Source of the DNA: Roseivirga sp.
Lineage (GTDB): Bacteria > Bacteroidota > Bacteroidia > Cytophagales > Cyclobacteriaceae
Length of the DNA stretch: 64,000 nt
Assembly (NCBI GenBank): GCA_029262895.1
Contig: JAJCYM010000019.1
Coordinates: forward strand, 62,001 to 126,000
Reading direction: 5' to 3'
Shown here piece by piece: positions 25,686-33,866 of the stretch (the first letter of the stretch is position 1; every line of letters begins with the position of its first letter). The notes beneath the pieces are model-generated. The model searched no databases, had not been told where the DNA came from, and was given only the letters and a program-made list of their open reading frames with translations. The translations under genes and the position numbers were made by a program.

Positions 25686-28342
25686 TGAGTGCTCCCGAAA
25701 ATTTTATATCTCCACCAAAATGGGCCAATCGATTTTTAGAATGGTATTGCGCCAACGATTTGGTAGATGAGATTCAGGGAGATTTGCTGGAAGCATTTTA
25801 TTACCGAAAGCAAGAGCTGGGGGACGCAAAGGCCAAATGGTGGTTCATTTGGGATGTGTTTAGATTTTTCAGACCCTCATCTTTCGGAAAACAAAGTTAC
25901 AATCCAAATTCAATCGCAATGTTCAAAAACTATTTAAAGGTCAGTTACAGAAATTTTATCAAGAACAAGGTTTACAGTTCAATCAACCTTTCTGGATTGG
26001 TTGTAGGTATTACGGCTTGTCTCCTCATTACACTTCATGTGCTTGAAGAATTATCTTATGATAATTTCCACCCAAGTGCAGATAACACCTATCGCCTGGT
26101 AATGGATATGTATGGTAAGGAGGAACTGTCCGTGCGCAGCGCCCCAGTATATGCTGCGGTAGGGCCAAACGTAGTCATTGATTTTCCCGAAGTCGAAGCT
26201 GCCACGCGAATTTTACCTTTCGGAGGAGGGGTATACAGCACCAGGCAAGAGGATGGTACTTTAATTCGATTTAATGAGGACAATGCAGTTTTAGCTGATG
26301 AGAATTTCTTTGAAATGTTTGGCTTTAAACTACTGGATGGGGATCCGGCTAATGTACTTTCTGAAGCGAGCCAGATTGTAATATCTGAGAGTACAGCCAA
26401 AAGATATTTTGGAGAGCAAAATCCGGTAGGTAAGACAATAATTTGGAGAGGTAGAAATGAAACCCTGGTGACCGGGGTTTACGAGGATTTTCCAGAGAAT
26501 TCTCACATGAACTTTGACATGATTATGTCCCTGAAGTCATGGAGTGGTTTTGAAAACTGGATTGACGACTGGGGTTGGTATGATTTCTACACTTTCGTAA
26601 GACTAAGTGAAAATGCAGATATAGAAAGTTTCAACGATAAAATTTCAAAGTATTATCATGAGAAAAAGGCAGATGCATATGCCAACTCTGACTCGTATGA
26701 AGTCCTGTGGACTCAACCCGTCAAGGACATACATCTTTACTCTAAAGGGCTTAGCTGGGATATGGGTGAAAATGGAGGTGCTGAGAACATCTATTTCCTA
26801 GCGGCTATTGCGGGACTTATTCTCATTATAGCCTGGGTCAATTTCATCAATTTGTCAACAGCCCGTGCAGTGAAAAGAGCTAAGGAAATTGGTGTTCGTA
26901 AAGTGGTTGGTGCTGGAAGAAAGCAGTTGATTGTTCAATTCCTGGCAGAAGCATTTCTATATAATTTGATGGCGGTATTGATCAGTATCGGTATAGTGCT
27001 TATTGCCATACCAATGGTAAATGGATCTCTTGACATTGGTCTTGAATCCAGCCTCCTACTTTCTAAAGAAGTTGTTTTGGGCCTCTCTATTTTGATTTTG
27101 GGAGGAGCTTTAATTTCGGGTCTTTACCCTGCCTTTGTTCTTACCTCCTTTAAGGCCATTCAAGTTGTAAAAGGGAATATCTATCAGCGCAAAAAGAAAT
27201 TGGGATTTAGACAAATACTAGTGGTATTTCAATTCGCAGCATCCGTTACGCTTATTTTGGGCACTTTTTTAGTAGTTAAGCAGCTCAAATACATGCGCTC
27301 CCAGGATTTGGGGTTTAGCACTCAGCAGACCCTCGTATTGAAGGGCGCTACATCTTCAAGAGGGGGCAACGACCTGGTGGATCGGTTGAATAGGTTTAAA
27401 AATGAACTCGTTCAGTTGCCGAGTGCACAGGGTTATAGCATTACCAACTCTGTACCAGGTTGGGAGAATTTTGGAATAAGTGGATATCGCTCCATACATT
27501 TTCCGAATGAAAGGAAGAACCTCTATAATGTGAACACTGATGAATTCTTTTTTCCAAATTTTGAAATAGAGGTACTGGCCGGAAGAAATTTTCAAAAGGA
27601 GATGCTTACCGATACCGCGGCAGTCGTTTTGAACGAGGTAGCATTGAGGCATATGGGATTTAATAGTCCGGAGGAAGCTATTGGTGAAAAACTTAACCCA
27701 AATACCCAGAATGAATGGAATATTATCGGTGTTGTATCGAATTATCACCAGGCCGGACTAAAGGAGGAATTGGATCCTGTGGCTTTTTTCTATAACCCTG
27801 ATCGTGGACGATTTTATACAGTTAAACTGGCTACTAACGATTACGGAACAGCCATGAGCGAGATTGAAGGCTTGTGGGATCAGATATACCCAGATAGCCC
27901 TTTTGAATATTTCTTTATGGATGAGTTTTTTAACAGACAGTATAAATCGGATGAGCAATTCAATTCAGTTTTTATCGGATTTGCCGGTCTGGCGATTTTT
28001 GTGGCCTGTTTAGGTCTATTTGGTTTGGTTTCGTTTACAGCAGAACAGAGTAAAAAGGAGATCAGCATAAGAAAGGTATTAGGGGCATCGGTAGGTAAAG
28101 TAGTACTGCTGTTGGCAAAGGACTATGCGATGTTGATTTTGGTTTCGCTAATCATCGCTTTTCCATTGGGCTATTATTTGATGCAAGAGTGGCTTCAAGG
28201 GTTTGCCTATCAAACCTCTATTGGCGTGGGAATATTCGTGATTGGGGGATTGCTGATTGCTGTAATCGCTTTCATCACAGTCAGCTTTAAGTCCTTTAAT
28301 GTGGCCAATAGCAATCCTGTGAATTCATTGAGAGAAGAATGA
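25685..28342 (+). CDS. ABC transporter permease with prefix domain (PadR cassette 2)
   Basis: 885-residue FtsX/MacB-type permease. The prefix domain is at residues about 8-75 (SPPKWANRFLEWYCANDLVD, then QGDLLEAFYYRKQELG). TM1 is near residue 95; the first FtsX core has WVNFINLSTARAVKRAKEIG and the second GLVSFTAEQSKKEISIRK. The ATG overlaps the PadR stop by one base. Unlike cassette 1 there is a single permease gene, and no ATPase nearby. The stop codon directly abuts the stop of the convergent amidohydrolase gene. Substrate unknown. Confidence 0.9.
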   Translation: MSAPENFISPPKWANRFLEWYCANDLVDEIQGDLLEAFYYRKQELGDAKAKWWFIWDVFRFFRPSSFGKQSYNPNSIAMFKNYLKVSYRNFIKNKVYSSINLSGLVVGITACLLITLHVLEELSYDNFHPSADNTYRLVMDMYGKEELSVRSAPVYAAVGPNVVIDFPEVEAATRILPFGGGVYSTRQEDGTLIRFNEDNAVLADENFFEMFGFKLLDGDPANVLSEASQIVISESTAKRYFGEQNPVGKTIIWRGRNETLVTGVYEDFPENSHMNFDMIMSLKSWSGFENWIDDWGWYDFYTFVRLSENADIESFNDKISKYYHEKKADAYANSDSYEVLWTQPVKDIHLYSKGLSWDMGENGGAENIYFLAAIAGLILIIAWVNFINLSTARAVKRAKEIGVRKVVGAGRKQLIVQFLAEAFLYNLMAVLISIGIVLIAIPMVNGSLDIGLESSLLLSKEVVLGLSILILGGALISGLYPAFVLTSFKAIQVVKGNIYQRKKKLGFRQILVVFQFAASVTLILGTFLVVKQLKYMRSQDLGFSTQQTLVLKGATSSRGGNDLVDRLNRFKNELVQLPSAQGYSITNSVPGWENFGISGYRSIHFPNERKNLYNVNTDEFFFPNFEIEVLAGRNFQKEMLTDTAAVVLNEVALRHMGFNSPEEAIGEKLNPNTQNEWNIIGVVSNYHQAGLKEELDPVAFFYNPDRGRFYTVKLATNDYGTAMSEIEGLWDQIYPDSPFEYFFMDEFFNRQYKSDEQFNSVFIGFAGLAIFVACLGLFGLVSFTAEQSKKEISIRKVLGASVGKVVLLLAKDYAMLILVSLIIAFPLGYYLMQEWLQGFAYQTSIGVGIFVIGGLLIAVIAFITVSFKSFNVANSNPVNSLREE

Positions 28343-30040
28343 TTAATTGGATTGGTAGACTACTTTACCTCCTACAATAGTATAATTGAATTTGGCTTCC
28401 AACCATTCTGAAGGGGCTGTATTAAAGAGGTCTGTATCAATTACCGCAATATCGGCCAGCATGCCCGGAGCAATGGTGCCCTTCACGTCTTCTTCGAAAG
28501 TAGCAAAGGCCGAGCCCCAGGTATAGGCTTTTAGGGCATCTTCAAGTGCAATTCTTTGCTCAGGAAACCATCCGGCCTCTGGCTGCCCATTGATGGTCTG
28601 TCTGGTTACTGCTGCATATAATCCATATAGTGGATTGATGGGGTAGTAGGAGGCATTGGTCCCCGGCCAGTCCGAGCCGAATGCTAACATACAACCAATG
28701 TCTTGAAGCGTTTTAAAGGCGTAAGCGCCTTTGCAACGCTCGTAGCCTATCCGCTCTTCCATCCAGCGCATATCATCGGTGACATGATAGGGCTGGACTT
28801 CAGCAATGATATTTCTGCCTTGAAATCTACCAAAATCTCTTTCCGAAATCACTTGCGCGTGTACCAATCTGAAACGCCTGTCTTTAGGGCCGTTGACTTG
28901 ATCTAATGTGTCCAGGACATCCAGTAGAATTGAATTGGCCTCATCACCAATGGCATGTACACGAAGCTGAATACCGCCACTATCAGCCTGAATTAGCATT
29001 TTTTTGAATTGTGGCAGGTTTTGGGAAAACTCGCGCCAACCTCCACGCCATTGTACATTTTCGGAGTCATTGTCCTCGTAAGGCTCATAGAATCGTGCCG
29101 TTCTTCCACCCATGATACCATCAATATGGCTTTTAATAGTACCGAAGGAGATGTAGTCGTTTCCGCTTGGGCTTGGGTTTTCTCCCCAGTCAATTACCCA
29201 TCCTTTAGCCATCATATTGTCCTTTTCACTCAGTCTTGAAGGGCTGAAATTGATTCTGGTGCTTAGGGAATCCCTATCAAGCAGATAGTTATAAATGTCG
29301 ACTCTGTCCAAAGGGGACATGTCCTGAACCGTGGTGACTCCCCATTTTACTGTTTCTTCTAGGGCCCGTTTTGCTTCAGCCAGTTTTCGTTCGAAAGAAC
29401 TTTCAGGAATTTCCCTCAAGGCGGCACTCAAAGTAGCTCCGGTAAGAATGCCGTCATCCGAATTTATGCCGAGGTAATCCAGGGCTAGTTGATTGGCCAA
29501 ACCCTCAGAGCGGTCATATTTGGTAACCAAAACCGGGTGATCGGGTGTAATGTCATCAATCAAATTTTTATTAGGCTGCCAGGCGGCCTTTTTGGTGTCG
29601 CTGCCTTCGGAACCAAGATTCCAGGCTTCGTAGGCACCCCAATCACCACGGGTTATCCAACTTCCCTGAGGTAACCTTTGGGTAGTCTCTTTCACTTTTT
29701 GAATGAAGGATTCATCTCCATTCACATCCAGGAGGTTGATCCCTAGCAACAATGAACCCGCAGAGGCAAAGTGGACATGTGAGTCATTAAACCCAGGTAC
29801 AGCAAGCTTCTTTTTTAAATCTATTTGCTGATCAGCAGCAGGAAAGTTACTTCCGCTGCCCAGCTTTACAATCTTGTGATTCTCAATGTAAACCCACTCA
29901 GCCCAGGGATTGGACTCATCACCAGTCCAGATCTTACCATTGTGAAGCGTTAGAGATTTTACGGCTTCATTGGTTTCCGAACTACAGGAGAGAAGGACAG
30001 AAAGACAAATGAGAATCGAAAATCTGAGATATGAATTCAT
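28343..30040 (-). CDS. Amidohydrolase-family lipoprotein (YtcJ-like)
   Basis: 565-residue exported lipoprotein (CLSVLLSCSSE, Cys about 19). Amidohydrolase_3-type metal-dependent hydrolase: PGFNDSHVHFASAGSLLLGI supplies the HxH metal ligands (about residue 80), RVHAIGDEANSILLDVLDTL and LVHAQVISERDF carry later His ligands, and AFGSDWPGTNASYYPINPL carries the Asp. The C-terminus IAPGMLADIAVIDTDLF is characteristic. Substrate unknown; relatives hydrolyse cyclic amides or N-acyl groups. It follows the 30053 gene by 12 bases in what is probably a two-gene operon. Confidence 0.87.
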   Translation of the reverse strand: MNSYLRFSILICLSVLLSCSSETNEAVKSLTLHNGKIWTGDESNPWAEWVYIENHKIVKLGSGSNFPAADQQIDLKKKLAVPGFNDSHVHFASAGSLLLGINLLDVNGDESFIQKVKETTQRLPQGSWITRGDWGAYEAWNLGSEGSDTKKAAWQPNKNLIDDITPDHPVLVTKYDRSEGLANQLALDYLGINSDDGILTGATLSAALREIPESSFERKLAEAKRALEETVKWGVTTVQDMSPLDRVDIYNYLLDRDSLSTRINFSPSRLSEKDNMMAKGWVIDWGENPSPSGNDYISFGTIKSHIDGIMGGRTARFYEPYEDNDSENVQWRGGWREFSQNLPQFKKMLIQADSGGIQLRVHAIGDEANSILLDVLDTLDQVNGPKDRRFRLVHAQVISERDFGRFQGRNIIAEVQPYHVTDDMRWMEERIGYERCKGAYAFKTLQDIGCMLAFGSDWPGTNASYYPINPLYGLYAAVTRQTINGQPEAGWFPEQRIALEDALKAYTWGSAFATFEEDVKGTIAPGMLADIAVIDTDLFNTAPSEWLEAKFNYTIVGGKVVYQSN

Positions 30041-30052
30041 GGTGCCTGGAGT

Positions 30053-31420
30053 TTAATTGCCGTGTTTTTTTGCGATGGCCGCCAACCGGGTTTTTATTTC
30101 TTCGGCTGATAACCATTTGCCTCTAACCATTACACCAGATTGTCTCTCCATATTCGCAATGTTCTCCAGCGGATTGCTATCCACCAAAATCAGGTCTGCA
30201 GACAGGCCTTCCTTGACCATACCATACTCTGTTTCATCACCAAAGTAGATGGCCGGATTAACTGTTCCTGATTTCAGGATTTCGTAAGCAGAAAGCCCTG
30301 CATCTGCCATGGATTGCATTTCACGTTGTATAGAGAATCCCGGTACGTTAAAAACCTGCGGGGCATCAGAGCCAAGCAACATTCCTACGCCAGCCTCATG
30401 CAATGCCTTGATAATATCTTTTCTAATTCTGTTGAACTTCAAGGCTCGTTCTCCATCGTAATTGGGATTACTTAGCACCCCTTTTTTGGTCCGAACCCAG
30501 TTGTTTAAGATGCGTGGATTCAAGTATTTCATTTCAGGATCATTGCCTAATTCTTCTGCTGGTTGAGGGCCAATCCATCTGTCCATCATGGCTTGTGTAG
30601 GTACAATCCAAATCCCTGCATCTTTGGTGGCCTGAACTAATTCAGGGATAACACTTTCATCGATGATGTCTGTAAAATTAATGCCAAAAAACCCATTTGT
30701 ATTTGGGTTGACACGCATGGTTGAAGGTACCATGCCCTCTATATATCCATCCACATGATCAATAGAGGCATATTTGGACTCGATGGCTCTTCTCACACCG
30801 ACATCAAGGGAGACATGTCCTGCGAAAGGAATGCCAACTTCATTGGCTGTGGCCACCACAGCATTAAAATTCTCCATAGTAAGACCAGGGTGCATCTTAA
30901 GGAAGTCATAGCCCGCTTCCTTTTGCGCTGTGACCTTGGATTTAGCTTGTTCAACACTTCTAACTGAATTCCCGTTAATAGATGGCCCAGAGGTATAGAT
31001 TCTTGGGCCTAGTACCTCACCTGTTTTGACCTGCTCTCGCAATTCCAGATGATAGGGCTGTCCAAGCATACCGCGAATAAGCGTAATGCCATTGGACAAG
31101 TACAAAAAGAGGGTTTCTTCCACCGCTTCAGTGCCGTTTTGGTTGCCTGGGATATGCGCATGCATTTCAGAGATACCGGGCATAAGGTATTTACCAGAGC
31201 CATCCACAGTTTGTGTCGAAGCTGAGGTGCTCACTGAAGCACTTGGGCCTATTTTCAAAATACGGCCGTCTTTGATTAGAACGGTTTGACTGGTTAATAC
31301 CTGGTCACTTTCCATAGTAAGCACATTCACATTTGTAAATGCAAAGTCTGCTTCTTGGGCCTTGGTGCATGATGCAAATAGACATAAGGAAATGATGAAA
31401 ATGGATAGTTTTAATTTCAT
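30053..31420 (-). CDS. Amidohydrolase-family lipoprotein (imidazolonepropionase-like)
   Basis: 455-residue exported protein with a lipobox-like CLFASCTKA. Amidohydrolase_1-type: MPGISEMHAHIPGNQN contains HxH (about residue 87-89), GYDFLKMHPGL carries the bridging Lys position, FAGHVSLDVG and SIDHVDGYIEG further His, and LLGSDAPQVF the Asp. The tail LSADLILVDSNPLENI is typical. Probably hydrolyses peptides, lactams or cyclic amides in the envelope. First gene of a pair with the YtcJ-like hydrolase, so the two may act on related substrates. Confidence 0.87.
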   Translation of the reverse strand: MKLKLSIFIISLCLFASCTKAQEADFAFTNVNVLTMESDQVLTSQTVLIKDGRILKIGPSASVSTSASTQTVDGSGKYLMPGISEMHAHIPGNQNGTEAVEETLFLYLSNGITLIRGMLGQPYHLELREQVKTGEVLGPRIYTSGPSINGNSVRSVEQAKSKVTAQKEAGYDFLKMHPGLTMENFNAVVATANEVGIPFAGHVSLDVGVRRAIESKYASIDHVDGYIEGMVPSTMRVNPNTNGFFGINFTDIIDESVIPELVQATKDAGIWIVPTQAMMDRWIGPQPAEELGNDPEMKYLNPRILNNWVRTKKGVLSNPNYDGERALKFNRIRKDIIKALHEAGVGMLLGSDAPQVFNVPGFSIQREMQSMADAGLSAYEILKSGTVNPAIYFGDETEYGMVKEGLSADLILVDSNPLENIANMERQSGVMVRGKWLSAEEIKTRLAAIAKKHGN

Positions 31421-31526
31421 AGCAGCTTGGTTTGGCTGAATGAATATAAACTAATTCGGAAAAGTATAGGAGCAGAATGTGAAGGAGGAGAGAGTAGGCC
31501 CTTTCAATGGCAAGATTTGACAGGAT

Positions 31527-32477
31527 CTACTTTTTGAAAAGCGAATCAACGAACTCCACTTTGTTGAATACCTGTAGGTCTCCAACTTGCTCTCCAACAC
31601 CAATGTATTTTACCGGAATTTTAAATTGATCTGAAATACCGATCACCACGCCTCCTTTGGCGGTGCCATCCAGCTTGGTGATGGCCAGGGCATTTACCTC
31701 AGTAACTTTGGTGAATTCCTGGGCTTGAATAAAGGCATTTTGGCCTGTAGAGCCATCCAATACCAGCATAATCTCATGGGGAGCTTCAGGGATAAACTTC
31801 TGCATGACTCGCTTGATCTTGGCCAACTCGTTCATCAGATTCACCTTGGTGTGAAGCCTTCCGGCTGTATCTACAATTACCAAATCGGCACCTGTTTCAA
31901 CGCCTTTTTTCACGGCATCAAAAGCCACGGCTGATGGGTCAACATTCATGCCATGGGCTACCACAGGTACATCAATACGTTCACCCCAAAGCTTGAGTTG
32001 ATCTACTGCTGCTGCTCTAAAGGTATCCGCTGCGCCAAGTACCACTGATTTGCCTTTTGCCTTGAATTGCGCAGCTAGTTTTCCAATGGTTGTGGTCTTA
32101 CCTACACCATTCACACCTACAACTAGGATGACATGTGGTTTATGATCAGGTAATATAAAGTCGGCAAGGTCTTCAGAGTTGTTTTCTTCCAGCAGGTTGG
32201 CAATCTCATCCCTGAGAATTTCATCTAACTGGGCAGCATTTAGATACTTGTCTTTGGCGACCCTTGCCTCAATACGTTCTATGATTTTGATAGTAGTATC
32301 TACGCCAACATCAGAGGTAATCAGAATTTCCTCCAATTCATCGAGGACTTCATCATCCACCTTGGACTTTCCAGCAACTGCTTTCCCGATTTTCGAAAAA
32401 AAGCTCTCCTTGGTCTTTTCCAAGCCCTTGTCTAAAGACTCCTTTTTATCTTTTGAGAACAGTCCGAATAAAGCCAT
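31527..32477 (-). CDS. ftsY: Signal recognition particle receptor FtsY
   Basis: 316-residue SRP GTPase receptor that docks ribosome-SRP complexes at the membrane and hands nascent membrane proteins to SecYEG. The acidic N-terminal A region is minimal (about 20 residues), so mostly the NG core is present. G motifs: VGVNGVGKTTTIGKLAAQF (P-loop, about 117-135), GAADTFRAAAVDQL, IVDTAGRLHTKVNLM and ITKLDGTAKGGVVIG. The C-terminal VGEQVGDLQVF is diagnostic. It lies last in the rpmG-DUF4295-ftsY run, with a hairpin terminator just before it. Confidence 0.97.
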   Translation of the reverse strand: MALFGLFSKDKKESLDKGLEKTKESFFSKIGKAVAGKSKVDDEVLDELEEILITSDVGVDTTIKIIERIEARVAKDKYLNAAQLDEILRDEIANLLEENNSEDLADFILPDHKPHVILVVGVNGVGKTTTIGKLAAQFKAKGKSVVLGAADTFRAAAVDQLKLWGERIDVPVVAHGMNVDPSAVAFDAVKKGVETGADLVIVDTAGRLHTKVNLMNELAKIKRVMQKFIPEAPHEIMLVLDGSTGQNAFIQAQEFTKVTEVNALAITKLDGTAKGGVVIGISDQFKIPVKYIGVGEQVGDLQVFNKVEFVDSLFKK

Positions 32478-32501
32478 TGATGCTGATTTATAGTGAAGAA
32501 C

Positions 32502-32526
32502 AAAAAAGTCCCACGAGGGGACTTTA
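32502..32526 (-). terminator. Hairpin terminator between DUF4295 and ftsY
   Basis: On the minus strand AAAGTCCC(C)-TCGT-GGGACTTT is followed by a T-run. It should end or attenuate the rpmG-DUF4295 transcript before ftsY, implying a separate or read-through supply of ftsY mRNA. Confidence 0.8.
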
Positions 32527-32550
32527 ATTTATGAGTAAATTTTGAAAATC

Positions 32551-32706
32551 TTACTTGTCAGCCAAAACTGACTTGACCAAATCTTCAGTAACCATTTCTT
32601 CTTTGAAAGTGTATGCTCCTGTCTTAGGAGATTTTACAGCCTTGATTACTTTGGCGTATTTTACACCACCTTCTTTTTTCAGCGTTGCTACTACCTTCTT
32701 AGCCAT
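32551..32706 (-). CDS. DUF4295 small basic protein, ribosome-cluster associated
   Basis: 51-residue Lys-rich protein, MAKKVVATLKKEGG then YAKVIKAVKSPKTGAYTFKE. This is the DUF4295 family, conserved in Bacteroidetes immediately after rpmG and before ftsY, probably a small ribosome-associated protein; its function has not been shown. The start is two bases after the rpmG stop, so the two genes are co-translated. Confidence 0.9.
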   Translation of the reverse strand: MAKKVVATLKKEGGVKYAKVIKAVKSPKTGAYTFKEEMVTEDLVKSVLADK

Positions 32707-32708
32707 GA

Positions 32709-32891
32709 TTATTTAATTTCTTTGTGGATAGTTTGTTTCTTAAGAATCGGGTTGTATTTCTTCAACTCCAATCGCTCAGTCGTGTTTTTTCGGTTCTTAG
32801 TAGTGATGTAACGTGAAGTACCTGGCATACCGCTCGCCTTATGCTCTGTGCATTCCATGATCACTTGAACTCTATTGCCTTTCTTAGCCAT
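32709..32891 (-). CDS. rpmG: 50S ribosomal protein L33 (zinc-independent form)
   Basis: 60-residue large-subunit protein L33. [13 protein letters not shown] at the start and [20 protein letters not shown] in the middle are diagnostic. Only one of the four zinc-ribbon Cys remains (ECTEHK), and the second pair is replaced (KKYNPILKK), so this is the C-minus form that folds without zinc. It heads a transcript with DUF4295, from a promoter in the 131-base gap upstream. rpmB is not adjacent, contrary to the usual order in this phylum. Confidence 0.95.
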   Translation of the reverse strand: MAKKGNRVQVIMECTEHKASGMPGTSRYITTKNRKNTTERLELKKYNPILKKQTIHKEIK

Positions 32892-32918
32892 CTCTTTCTA
32901 CTTCTAAAATTCGGACTG

Positions 32919-32926
32919 CAAATATA
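32919..32926 (-). promoter_or_regulatory. Promoter -7 element of rpmG
   Basis: TATATTTG on the minus strand, a perfect TAnnTTTG element, 27 bases before the rpmG ATG. The -33 counterpart is weak (GTTT about 20 bases upstream). It supports independent transcription of rpmG-DUF4295. Confidence 0.6.
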
Positions 32927-32960
32927 GGCAACCTAATCTGTTTATGAAACTTAGGCGGGT

Positions 32961-32989
32961 AAAAAAATGCATGATTGAAAATCATTGCG
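32961..32989 (-). terminator. Probable terminator after the DUF6090-like gene
   Basis: Minus-strand ATGATT-TTC-AATCAT followed, after GCA, by seven T. Short stem, moderate confidence. Confidence 0.5.
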
Positions 32990-33022
32990 GGGTGTCTTTT
33001 TTAATGCTGTTTGCATTTTGGC

Positions 33023-33724
33023 TTAGTTTGCATATTTCTTGATCTCAGTGTCAATTTCCGGAAGTACTCCTTTGACAGCCTGGAGTGCTTGGAGAACACT
33101 GGAAAGCGAATTTTCTCTTGTGGCAATGGTGAATTTCAAAATATTTATAAACTCTACATCTGAAAGTAAGGCATTGTAATTCAAAGGGGTTGCTTTAAAA
33201 TATTCGATGAATTCGAATTTTTTTAAAAACATTGGGCGCACTATTGTTTCGGATAGACTCCATTCCGCCTTTTCTAAATCACCTGTTATATAGGCAAACA
33301 TACTTTCATGTAGTGCCACGAGTTTCTTTTTCAAGTCGTCATTGGTAATGATATCCATTCCCTTTGAGCTCTTTAAGTTATTATAACTGGTAATCGTCAA
33401 ATAGGGTGAGCCCCACAATGGTAAATTGCCAAAAGCTATATCGAGTGTGTCAACATAACTTCGAACATTTTCCAAATTGTGAACCAGACCATTGAACAAA
33501 TAGATTTGATTTTGATGTGCCTTGGATATCTTCTCCAGTTCAACACGACATTCAGTTAAGTCACTTTTAATATCTCTCAAAACCTGCACCTGAATCGCTT
33601 CTTGTTTTTTGGCTTCGTTCCAATTATTGAGCATAAATGCACCCAAAATACCGATTACAATCACGATGATTTCAAGAATATATTCTGCCCACTTTCTTTT
33701 TATCGTTTCGAGTATTTTTTTCAT
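33023..33724 (-). CDS. DUF6090-like single-pass membrane protein
   Basis: 233-residue protein with one N-terminal membrane helix (residues about 15-33, EIIVIVIGILGAFMLNNWNE) and a helical C-terminal domain of about 195 residues. The helix followed by NNWNE is the hallmark of DUF6090 proteins, common in marine Bacteroidetes and of unknown function. Transcribed alone: a strong terminator lies upstream and another probable one downstream. A 12-bp palindrome sits just before its ATG. It interrupts the normal rpmB-rpmG neighbourhood. Confidence 0.7.
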   Translation of the reverse strand: MKKILETIKRKWAEYILEIIVIVIGILGAFMLNNWNEAKKQEAIQVQVLRDIKSDLTECRVELEKISKAHQNQIYLFNGLVHNLENVRSYVDTLDIAFGNLPLWGSPYLTITSYNNLKSSKGMDIITNDDLKKKLVALHESMFAYITGDLEKAEWSLSETIVRPMFLKKFEFIEYFKATPLNYNALLSDVEFINILKFTIATRENSLSSVLQALQAVKGVLPEIDTEIKKYAN

Positions 33725-33733
33725 AGTCTCATG

Positions 33734-33745
33734 TGATGCGCATCA
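33734..33745. promoter_or_regulatory. 12-bp palindrome before the DUF6090-like gene
   Basis: TGATGCGCATCA is a perfect palindrome ending 10 bases upstream of the ATG at 33724. A second dyad, TCTCAA-N10-TTGAGA, lies at 33776-33797. Either could be an operator; no regulator is identified. Confidence 0.35.
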
Positions 33746-33813
33746 GTCATAAATATCACTGAAAAAAAATGAATATCTCAAGACCTTTGATTTGAGATTA
33801 AGGAAATACAATA

Positions 33814-33845
33814 AAAAAAGACCAAATTCAAGTTGGTCTTTTTTA
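33814..33845 (-). terminator. Strong terminator after the aminopeptidase P gene
   Basis: AAAAAAGACCAA-attcaag-TTGGTCTTTTTT: a symmetric A/T-flanked stem able to stop transcription in both directions, 22 bases past the aminopeptidase stop. It ends the rpmB-aminopeptidase transcript. Confidence 0.9.
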
Positions 33846-33866
33846 TAATGAATTTCTTGAGTTGCG

